From Zancudomyces culisetae (lineage: Eukaryota; Kickxellomycota; Harpellomycetes; Harpellales; Legeriomycetaceae): DNA of 22,151 nt. How positions within the stretch are numbered: the first letter of the stretch is position 1; every line of letters starts with the position of its first letter. The notes under the pieces were generated by a model. That model saw only the letters and a list, made by a program, of their open reading frames with translations, did no database searches and was not told where the DNA came from. Below, one piece after another: positions 1 through 9,188 of the stretch. The DNA is taken from NCBI GenBank assembly GCA_001969505.1, contig LSSK01000800.1, positions 1-22,151 on the forward strand, given 5' to 3'. The translations under genes and the position numbers were made by a program.

Positions 1-3000
1 TTGAGATTGAATGTTAGGAGAGTATAAGGAAGGATTGAGAATAATGGATTTTAGAGCATCGACAAACAAGGAGTAATAATTGTTTTTGGAAAACAAAGCC
101 AAGAGGTTAGCAGCATGGATTCGATTACGTAGGATAGAACCCATTAAAGTATAAGCAATGGCACGAGTAGCAGGATTTGCAACAAGAGCATCAGAAGCAA
201 GATTTGATAAAAGTATATCAATTCCAGTTTCATTTATACCTATTGTTGTTGATATTGATAATGATTTTGTTGAGGTTGATGAGAGATTAAACAAATGTAA
301 TATTGAAGTATAAATATTTGTTCTCAATTCTACCAGAGATATAAACATTTTGGTTGTACAACAAGCAAGTAAAGATTTATATCCATTCATTAATAAATCT
401 AGATCATTTGAGTTTGAATTTGAATTTGAATTTGAATTGGAGAATTCAGAAAATAATTTTTCACAAGTAGATACAGATAACCGACTTGACAATACACAAA
501 TTTCACTTGTTCGAATATAATCCTCCGCAAAATAATTAATAGCAGCATCATGTTGGTATCGATTTGAACTCAATCCATACATGTACAAATTAGGGAATGA
601 AAGGATTTGTTGACATGAAAGAGCCAATATATCAACCAGTAGTTGAGCCTTGGTTTGGAAATACATTGGCGCCGTGACGTTGATGTATGGCCATGCAGAT
701 GTAAACGTTATAGTCAACAATTCACAATACCCACTAACCACTTGGTTATACGAATAATAGAGTCGAGATTCAAGGTTTGCATAATATATTGTAGATAGCA
801 ACAGTTCTGCAATCTGTGCCGGAATCGTCATTTCTCCCTTGCTTGCTTTTTGTTCCTTGAATAGTATCACCAATTTATCCAAATCAATCAATGTCATCAT
901 TTGATTTTTACTATTAACAGTAATTGGTAATTCAATAGATGAATCAAATTTCCTCAGAATTCCAACAACAAAATCCAAAATACTTGATTTACTATCTATC
1001 CCATTTCCAATCCCAATCCCAATCATATTTCCAGTTTTGACTGTTCCAAATTGGTTCATGTTTTCTAAAGCCAACAACAATTGTTGAATCAAAAACCGTT
1101 TCTTGTTTTGAACTTGTTGTAAATTCTCAATATAATTCAATCTAAAACTCGAAATAATTTCGGCCATCAAATACGTCGACTTGTACTCTACATTAATATT
1201 ATTAATATTATTGTTGTTCTTGTCGTTGTTGTTCTTGTTGGTCATGGAGAATAATGTTTCAAATATTTTTTGTACTTGAGTTCGATTACCCATTAATGAT
1301 AAACAATGCAGTTCTTTTGCTGCCAATCTCATCATCCAACTAGCACACATGAATTGATAATATAATTGTGTATCCTGACCACCACCATTACCATTACCAC
1401 CATTAATATCTTCATCATAAATTGATTTTTCTTGATGTTGTTGTTGTTGATAATAATCTAATTTACTATATTGTATAATACTTGGTTGTATTCTAATCAC
1501 ACTTTGATTGTATTTTCCAAGATATGTCAATGTACAATTCGATGTCTCGGAATCTGTACACAACAAATACAACAATTCAAAACACAATTCGTTCAATTTA
1601 GGTTGTTGTACCGCCACCACATTATTCTGAATTTCTTTTCTTTGTTCTTGTTCTTGACTCTGAATAATATTGAGTATAGCATGCAAACATGTATATCGCT
1701 CGTGTGGTTGTGGCAACTGAGTATGTGTTATATCGTTTATATCATATCCCAACAAATAATGTGCCAATGTAAATGTCGTCTTGTTCTTCAAATCAGTTAT
1801 AAACATGTTGCATATCAATTGTTGAATACTCCCATTTGAATCATCATCCAATATTTGTTGTTCTTGTTGAAACATTTCTAACCTACTAATATAACCATGC
1901 AATATTCTTGTACTCTCTGAACTATTCGATATAATCCTAACCAATCGATTCATAAATACCAATTGTCCTCTATGGCTTGCATCCTCATTATTATTAATAG
2001 TATTATTATTACTATTATTATTATTGGTTGTTATAAATGATTCGTATTCATTTTCTTTTCCAATAAATTCATTACTTTGTGATAGAAAACTAATGATTTT
2101 AACGGATGTCTCACATATCGAATCGCTATACATACTATTGATATATGATGCTATTTCCTCTACCACTTTTGGTCGCAATACCAATAATCGATCCAACTTT
2201 GTCGCACTCTTGGGAATTCTTTCTATTTCCATACCTATATCTATATCTATATTTGTATTTATATCTATTCTCTTATTCATACTCACTTCCAATAATTGAG
2301 GAATCACTTGTTCCAATATACTCTGTTGAATCTCCATTACTTTATAAAATATTATCAATCCCAAATCCACTGCTCTTTGAATATGTCTCATTTCCTTATT
2401 GTTAATACAATCCACCCCCAACTCTATAACCTGACTGATCTTGTTAAACACTTCCATCCCACTCAATATATTCATCACTATCTCAAATCCTACTTGTTCC
2501 ACTACTCCCAAATATTGCTCACTTGTATTTATACCGGATTTCTTGTTCTTACTCGCTTCCAATTGCACCTTCAAACTCTCTATGCTACTCGATATTATCT
2601 CGAATCCACTTGTTATCATTTCCCATTTTCGCTTGTCCTTTAATTCTATTCCTTCCCAAATCTTACTCACTACTTGTTCCATTACAAATCCTACATACTC
2701 TTTATTTTCCTTTTCCTTTTCCTTTTCCTTTTTATTTTCATTTTCATTTTCCATCATTATCATTCCTTTTATCTGTTGTTGTTGTTGTGCTATTACTAGT
2801 GTCTTTACTAACTTTAGGATTGCTCTACTCAAATAGTACTCTCCTCTAATTCCTTTTGCTTCAATCTCTTCCATTATTTCTACTCTTAATTGCCATTTAA
2901 TATCTCGTATTTCTTCCTCTTCATCTCCTACTCTTCCCATCCCCATCCCCATTCCTCCTCTTCTACTCAACATTTGACTAACCTTCATCATCTTCATCAC

Positions 3001-5467
3001 CTGCACAACTATTCCATAAATCCCTTGTTTAATCTTTTCCGGTTCCTCCAATTCCCTTTCCTCTTCCTCCTTAATTGGTCCACAAAACGCCGCCACTGCT
3101 TCTATCAACTTGCCCTTGATTTTACTAGGAACTTGTCGCGCTATCATCTTAAATAACGTCGGAATCGCTGCATACTCTCGATTCTCATATAATCCTGCCC
3201 TTGCTGCTATCGACTCCTCTGTTACTTTAATCAACAAATCTAAAAATACCTCTATCACTTTTATCTCTGTACTTGGGATATAACTATTCTCCCCTTTATA
3301 TCCCATTTTCCCCTCTCCCATTCCCATTCCCATCCCTACTCCCATTCCTACTCCCATCTTCATCATTTGTTGATAATACTCTAACGACTGAAATAATGCT
3401 TCCCATGAACATAATGGTGATCTATAATTATATATTCCCCTTTCAACATCCAAATCTCTCTTTCCTCCTACCCCTCCTCCTGTTCCTGCTCCTGTTCCAA
3501 TTCCTGTTCCTACTCCTGCTCCTGTTTGTAAAAATTCGTATGCGCAATACGCTGATTTACTACCTTCACTAAGCCCCGTAATCATATATAAATATCCTCT
3601 AATCATTCCTTCTTCCTTCATATCTGCTCCCCATCTTATAAACGTCACTAACCGATCCTCAATTTCACTTCCCTCATTCATATCCGCTTGCCAAAATCTA
3701 ATTCCTGCTCCCCTTCGCTTTTTAAATGCCTTGCCTATAAACCTAAATAACTTTTCTGTATCTCTTCTAGGCTCTTTTCCTCTCCCTTCCCCCTTCTCCT
3801 TTTCCCTCTCTCTTTCTCTCTCTCTCTCTCTTTCTCTTTCTCCTCTTTCCATTGTACCATAATACCTACTAAATTCTCTTCGACTCATCTCATAAAACTG
3901 CTGTGCTCGTCTTTGCTCCTCTCTTTGTTGCTCCAAAATCTGTTCCTGTTGATATTTACTTATCTCCTCTTCTTCTTGATACCTAATCTTCCTTATCACA
4001 TATGTCATCCTACTAATCATCATCATTTGCATCCTCTGAATCCTAAACTCTATTCTCTCTGCAACTTCCTCATCAACCTCTACTATCTTTTTATATTTAC
4101 TACCACCATTTCTCCTTCTCTTTTCTCCCTCTCCTACTCCCATCCCGTCTCCTCCTTCTCTCATCTCTCCATCCTCATCATCTTCTTCTTCACTACCTCC
4201 TTTATATCCAAGTAAATACTCTATTCCAAACTCATATCCTCCCATCTTAATCGCATTCTCCACATTCTTTTCCACCGTTTCTTCATTATACCCTACCTTT
4301 TCCGAAAACTTTGCCACCCTCTTAATCCCTATAAGCACCCCAAGACTCCATTGAATCTGAATCAAACTTTGCAACCCTGTCTCCGTCCATTTCTCCCTCA
4401 TAATCTTGTTATCCAACCTCTCAACAAACCCTTTATCCATACTCAACACCGTTATCTTGTTCACCACTTTCTCCTCATACTTCTCCACCTCTGCCGCTCC
4501 CTCGCCTATTATCCCCGTATCAAATGCCGCTAGCATGCTCGCTACCATCTGTATACTTTCTTCTTCCTCATGACTCATCTCTTGTCCAAAACTCACCAAA
4601 CTCAATAACTCTTCTGAATTCAACTCGTATTCCGATGCTATCACATAGTATATCCCCCCCAAAATCCGATTCTCCTCTCTCAAACTTGCCTCTACCTCCG
4701 CTTTTGTCTCCTCACTTATCCCCTCCACCACTTGCTTCCTAACTCTCTCCCTTTCTTGTTTGTTTTTCTTTATCGCCTTCAATACCCTCTCTGGAAACAT
4801 ATCCTTCTGCTCCCCTCCTCCTCCTGCTGCTGCTGCTGCTGCTCCTCCACTAACTTGTAGCGTACTACTCAATATCCTATCTGCTACCTTCAACAATATC
4901 CTTCTAACCTCTGTCCATATCTCCTCTTTTACTCCCCCCAAAAATATATTCTCCAAACATACCAACATCTTTTGCCGCTCCGAGTAGTATAACAATACTG
5001 CACACTCGGCTGCCGTCCTTTCTAGCCTACTTTCGTATCCCATTGCCCCATGAACTATTGTTGCTGCTACCTCCTCATCCAGTTCCAAAAATTCACTTGT
5101 CTTTTTCGTCTCCTCTATAAACCTGGAATTCACCTTCATTTCCTCCCCTGATACCTTTATTTGCCCTATTATTTTCAATTCATTTTCCTTTTTACATTAT
5201 TGTTTTTTTTTAAAAAAAATAATAAACAAATCAAGATTAAAATTAAATTAAGTTAAATTAAAAAGACAACTTACCATTTTCAAGATTGGTTCGTTTCATT
5301 GCATTCTTCCCTCCAAATTCAAAAAGTCTGGCTAACGATTCCATCGGTTCCTCCAGTTTCTTTTCAAACTCTTTCAGGCTAAATTCCGCACTCTCTCCAA
5401 CCGAATTGAACGCCACCCCAAGCATCTGTAAGATTTCCTCATATTTACCTATTTTCCAGCTTGTCAT
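1..5467 (-). CDS. NUP192: Nup192/Nup205-family inner-ring nucleoporin (3' end off window)
   Basis: Scaffold nucleoporin of the nuclear pore inner ring. Exon 1 is 5275-5467 and begins MTSWKIGKYEEI. A 109-bp intron (5166-5274, donor GTAAGT, acceptor AATAG) joins in phase to exon 2, which I read open to base 1, giving 1786 residues without a stop. Family signatures occur in the expected order: the Gly-Lys/Val-Asn block followed by LDEEVAA (about 65-99), WTETGLQSLIQIQWSLGV (about 324-341), SWEALFQSLEYY (about 650), PTLFKMIARQVPSKIKGKL (about 730) and LAHYLLGYDI followed by CLHAIL (about 1196-1230). The family is usually about 1680-2010 aa, so only the C-terminal solenoid is missing. The chain carries at least nine simple-sequence insertions (Gly/Ala, Glu-Arg, Gly-Thr, Gly-Met, Asn/Glu/Lys, poly-Asn, Asn-Ser). 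The gene is divergent from the TMEM198-like gene. Family assignment is firm; exact residue numbers are approximate. Confidence 0.9.
410..440 (-). repeat. Hexanucleotide repeat coding Asn-Ser in NUP192
   Basis: Tandem GAATTT units on the plus strand, read as an (Asn-Ser)n run at about residue 1640 of the nucleoporin. It stays in frame. Confidence 0.85.
2703..2755 (-). repeat. TTTTCC/TTTTCA repeat coding Asn-Glu then Lys-Glu
   Basis: Hexanucleotide units give alternating Asn-Glu and then Lys-Glu at about residues 869-886 of the nucleoporin. The run is a charged, probably unstructured insertion. Confidence 0.8.
3305..3362 (-). repeat. CCCATT/CCTACT repeat coding Gly-Met/Gly-Val
   Basis: Degenerate six-base units encode an alternating Gly-Met/Gly-Val run at about residues 667-685 of NUP192. 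A shorter Gly-Met run recurs near 2930-2962 (about residue 800), so the same repeat class occurs twice in one protein. Confidence 0.8.
3475..3530 (-). repeat. CCTGCT/CCTGTT repeat coding Gly-Ala/Gly-Thr
   Basis: Six-base units encode a Gly-rich run alternating with Ala, Val, Thr and Ile at about residues 611-628 of NUP192. Confidence 0.8.
3794..3846 (-). repeat. CT microsatellite coding Glu-Arg
   Basis: Imperfect CTCTCT/TTTCTC tract on the plus strand, read on the minus strand as alternating Glu and Arg at about residues 504-525 of NUP192, followed by Lys/Glu/Gly. It makes a highly charged probable helix or disordered linker. Confidence 0.85.
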
Positions 5468-6189
5468 CTTTATTTTCACCTCCTCTGCTATCTTGTAGTA
5501 TTCTTATTCTGTTTTAATTACTTTGCTTTTTTCTTTTAATACTAGTTGTTACTAAAAAGAAAAAAAAAGAAAAAGATTTGTCGTTTTGAATTGATTTGAA
5601 CTGAATTGAATTGTTTTTGATTTGCTTTCTTTTTACATTTACTATACTAGAACTTTTTTATACATTTGTATTTGTATATCTTTATATTTGTTTATATATT
5701 TGTCCGCCGTTCTAGTATTTCTCTTTAAGCCCTGTTTTTCATTAAAATATACTATTTATTTATTTTTTTCAATAATGTAAACATTAAAATTCTACAAATT
5801 GATTCCAGTAATTATTTTTTTTCATCTTTGTTTCCATCACGAAAAAAAAAAAAATTTTTTTTAATATTTTTTTACTTTACTTTTTCTTTTTCAATAAACA
5901 GTATTTTTCTTTTATAATTATATATTGTATTGTTTAGTGTTAAAAGGCTAATTCTAGAATATCAAACTTTCAAACTTGCATACAAGTCTAGTCAGACTGA
6001 CTTTTATTGTACTATTTTTTCAATTTCTGGTATGGGTTTGTTTGTGGTTTTCAAGCCATATTAAATATTGTAAACAAATATGAGTGTTTTAATGCAAATT
6101 GATCTATATCATCATGAAAAAAATAATAATGTTGTAAACATAAAATATCCTTTTAGTAATATATTCTCCTGGTTTTTTCTTTTCTCTTG

Positions 6190-6220
<31 letters not shown>

Positions 6221-6295
6221 CACTATTATTGTTAGTAAGAGTATTTTAAAACATAAATATTCAAAAATTAAAACGATAAAGAAAAAGAAAAAGAG
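5468..6295. promoter_or_regulatory. Divergent intergenic region, NUP192 / TMEM198-like
   Basis: No coding ORF is supported in these 828 bp. The region is very A/T-rich with poly-T and poly-A tracts and a stretch of degenerate TTGAATTGA units near 5585-5615. TTCTAGAA at 5953-5960 is a two-unit heat-shock-element-like palindrome, and GTCAG-A-CTGAC at about 5992-6002 is a short inverted repeat. A perfect CT tract lies close to the right-hand gene. It presumably holds both promoters; no individual site is proven. Confidence 0.5.
6190..6220. repeat. (CT)12 microsatellite upstream of TMEM198-like gene
   Basis: Twelve uninterrupted CT units (6191-6214) followed by TTCTTTC, ending about 75 bp before the ATG at 6296. 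Its position fits a 5' UTR or core promoter. Confidence 0.9.
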
Positions 6296-7087
6296 ATGGT
6301 AGTAGATAAAATCCAAACCATAAACCAGCTAAATCAAGTACTTACAACTCTTGGTGAAAATGAAACGACATTTACAATTCTCAGTTTACAAAGTATCCTT
6401 GTCATGTGTTGTGGTATATTCTTGATACACCCAGGACTCCAAAACCCCAAACCATGTTTTTTCATTGCTGGGTTTGCCTTTAGTACCACATTTATCCAAA
6501 TCTTCACATGTTCTTTAGATAGGGCACTGGATATTTTTTCGGGTATTAATCCTACTGGCAGACTTGTAACTATGTTGCTCCTTGGCATATTGTTCGGCTT
6601 GCTTGGGAAATATCAAAGACGGATCGGACTAGTATACTTCAGTCTTTCTATCGGCTTGGTATTAACTTTCTATGTTGTTGCATTCATTGATACCGAATTT
6701 ATGCTAGGCCTACTCATCAAAGCAGCGTTGTTTTTGGGATTATCAATATTCCTCACAGTATCGGTATTTTGGTATGAAAGCAGTAATAACAATAACAATA
6801 GCAATAACAATAACAATAACAATAACAATAACAATAACAATAACCAGAACGTTGTTCTAAATATTTATGTATCACTGTTGGGCTCATTTCTTTTGGTCGC
6901 TGGTGGATCAATCAACCTCTTCACCGAATACTACTTGAAGTTAGCAAAATTTATTATATCCCTTGACAACCCAAATAATGAGTATGTGTATTCGGTATTG
7001 GTGTTCTTTCCATTCATATTAACATTGGTAATTGCCTCTATTTCTTTTGCTTGTAATGAACCAAATATCAAACTCAAATACCTATAA
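6296..7087 (+). CDS. TMEM198-like seven-helix membrane protein (DUF4203 type)
   Basis: Intronless 263-residue protein. Seven hydrophobic segments are visible at about residues 27-46, 53-72, 90-104, 110-131, 135-159, 186-209 and 231-252. A short polar N-terminus carries an N-glycosylation-like NET at 22. Segment number, spacing and overall size match the fungal DUF4203/TMEM198-type membrane proteins, whose biochemical role is poorly defined. A poly-Asn run (about 163-185), encoded by an AAT/AAC repeat, lies in the loop between helices 5 and 6. The ATG at 6296 has an A at -3 and is the first Met of the frame. The gene is convergent with RNH1, with 170 bp between the stop codons. Family assignment rests on topology and general resemblance, so it is moderate; membrane nature is certain. 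Confidence 0.65.
   Translation: MVVDKIQTINQLNQVLTTLGENETTFTILSLQSILVMCCGIFLIHPGLQNPKPCFFIAGFAFSTTFIQIFTCSLDRALDIFSGINPTGRLVTMLLLGILFGLLGKYQRRIGLVYFSLSIGLVLTFYVVAFIDTEFMLGLLIKAALFLGLSIFLTVSVFWYESSNNNNNSNNNNNNNNNNNNNNQNVVLNIYVSLLGSFLLVAGGSINLFTEYYLKLAKFIISLDNPNNEYVYSVLVFFPFILTLVIASISFACNEPNIKLKYL
6783..6843 (+). repeat. AAT/AAC tandem repeat coding poly-Asn
   Basis: Alternating AAT and AAC codons (one AGC interruption) make a run of about twenty asparagines in the helix 5-6 loop of the TMEM198-like protein. Confidence 0.9.
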
Positions 7088-7257
7088 ATGAAATTATTCT
7101 TCTATTTATATATACATCTTTTAATTTTGCAATCAAAATTGAAAAAACATCAAAAACTTTGTTTTACTTAAAAATACAGACATTTTTTTAAACTGAAATA
7201 AATGATAAAATAAAGATGTATAAGAAACACCAAGAATCAATTAGATGTGTTTATTCA

Positions 7258-8893
7258 TCATGCAGTCGCTTCTGGTAGTTTGCTCCCATTAACCGCCAAC
7301 CTATCTGCCATTTCATTACCATGAATTGCTGAATGCCCCAAAACATGTTTCTATGTACATTTAAATATTAAAATTCCATATTAATAATTAACATTTCCTC
7401 ATATACCATCCCTTTTGCAACTCAAACCCAGATAAATAAATAAAACAAAAGATATTTTCATATTTTGCATTCTTGCTATACAAATTCCTTACAAATTCCA
7501 CAATTTTTCCAGCTTTACCAATCAACTTGAAAAGCCTCTCTATAAGATCACGGTTTAAAACTTCATTTTGAGATGATGTCTTCCAATTGTTAATTGACCA
7601 TTTGAATATCCATTTTGTTACACAGTTTATAGCGTACATGCTGTCTGTATATACCACTATCCTTTTGTATGTCTCACGTATATTGCCGTTCTTTTTCTCA
7701 TGTGCTATTACCTCTAATGCTCTTATAATTGCCTAAAAATATACAATTTATGTCTTATTGCATCATCATTGAAATCAAATTAGCAAAACTGTACAAAAAA
7801 AAGAGAGCAAAAAAAAACTTACCATAAGTTCGGCTCGATTGTTCGTCTGAGGTCCCTGTAGTCTTTCGCTGAGATTTCTTGGATCACCATCCCCAAAAAA
7901 TACACCCAAACCTGCTTGACTACCACCTTTTCCATTACCACTACATGCTCCATCGGTATACACACTGAAGATTTTGTTTGTGCCTCCTTTTGTTCCACCC
8001 TTATCGGTCGCATTTGTCTTTCGACCCGGTTGTAAAATTGTGCTGCTAGGAATTGTAGCATTAATCGCAGTACTCTGTGAAAGCGTTGTGCTAGATACAA
8101 ATTCCTCCGAGTTTTTTTCTGGTTTCAGTACAATATCATCAAAAACGCTTGGAACTTGCGATTTGCGCGCATAGCTATCAGAATTTCTACTATCCCTTCT
8201 GTAAGGCTCTGGTGACCGATCTCTATGTCTGGATCTACGATCATCTCGCACCCGCCTGGAATCATCACGGTTGGTATTCGCTGATGTGGAGTCTCTATCA
8301 GAATAGTCATAGTATCTTTTTCTACCAAAATCATTCCTTGGATTTTGATAGTAGTGGTCACGAACATCAGATTCCTCCTTCTTTATTCTCAAGTCAGATG
8401 ATTCGCCAGAGCTAAACCTTTTGCTGCTTTCAATCAGTGGCGCGCGATTTGACTTTCGTTTTTTACCAAAGCCTCGTTCGTCAGGTTGATTTCCACTGTT
8501 GGTCGTGGGGGTGGAATTGGACTGTTGTGGCTGAGTAGTCAATACACTGGGCTTGGTAATAAGAATCGGTGGTGGATTTGTTTTTTTCTTTTTTTCTTCT
8601 ACTGGAAGGTATTGCATGAATCTTTGGGCCTGCTCCATGTTATCGAATTTCCGAAATTCCGCGCCCGAAAAACCAGAAACCTGCTCCTGACATTTTGCCC
8701 ATTCGGTATAAACCCCGGCCGTCCGTCCTTTCCTCACAGCATAAAAACTCTCCGAGCTTGTGCTTTTGTCCCTGGTATAATCTTTATTTTTCTTTGACCA
8801 ACTTTGATTGCTACCCATTTTTAAAATCGTGGTTATCGTTTTATCATTTCCAAACTTCAAATTTCTGAATTCTTTCAGGAACAAAGAAAGCAT
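7258..8893 (-). CDS. RNH1: Ribonuclease H1 with hybrid-binding domain
   Basis: Degrades the RNA strand of RNA/DNA hybrids in nucleus and mitochondria. Exons are 7823-8893, 7493-7732 and 7258-7350. Introns 7733-7822 (GTAAGT..AG) and 7351-7492 (GTAAGG..AG) are both phase 0, giving 467 aa. The hybrid-binding domain is at about 47-93 (SFYAVRKGRTAGVY). A disordered linker at about 95-300 holds a basic GKKRKSNR and an Arg/Ser/Asp-rich stretch (about 207-243). The RNase H fold has catalytic D314 (YTDGAC), E355 (NNRAEL), D387 (YTDSMYA) and D453 with H443 (GHSAIHGNEMADRLA). The H-to-D spacing of 10 matches known RNase H1. Met1 sits before a basic, acid-poor leader and Met26 has a better context (AAAATGG), suggesting mitochondrial and nuclear isoforms. 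No reverse transcriptase or integrase is nearby, so this is the cellular gene and not a retroelement fragment. Confidence 0.93.
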
Positions 8894-9188
8894 TACCGAG
8901 TTGTTTTTTTTTTTGCAAGAAAAAAAGCAAAGAAAATAAAGGGCAGATATTATCGAATAACAAAAAAAAAATAAACACTTTAAACACCCTTACGATTTCA
9001 TATTGCATAACACTCATCATACAATTTTTTTACCCAGTTAATTTGCCCTTTTTTTTTCGTTTTTCATTTTTAAGGAAATGAAATAGGATCTGCAAATAAG
9101 AAAAATTGATCACAAACAAGCTAGGTTAAATACATTTATTGTTATACTTATTTAAAGTTGAAGTCACTTGTAAATATGTTGTGGGAAA
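8894..9188. promoter_or_regulatory. Divergent promoter region, RNH1 / OTU gene
   Basis: These 295 bp separate two divergent start codons. The region is A/T-rich with poly-A/T tracts near 8903-8975 and 9050-9070. No ORF is credible. It must contain both promoters if the OTU start at 9189 is right. Confidence 0.5.

Noticed and set aside
1471-4987. Many plus-strand ORFs rich in Ser, Leu, Phe and Pro
   Set aside because: They are complements of the continuous minus-strand NUP192 frame. Their composition simply mirrors purine-rich codons and repeats.
5258-5479. Stand-alone 73-aa minus ORF
   Set aside because: Its first codon is GTG. From the ATG at 5467 it is exon 1 of NUP192, and the last residues are intron read-through past GTAAGT.
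7388-7657. Separate small ORF on the minus strand
   Set aside because: It is RNH1 exon 2 plus read-through into intron 2; it carries the catalytic YTDSMYA.
7258-8893. RNase H as part of a retrotransposon
   Set aside because: It has an N-terminal hybrid-binding domain and introns, with no reverse transcriptase, integrase or terminal repeats nearby. It is the cellular RNase H1.
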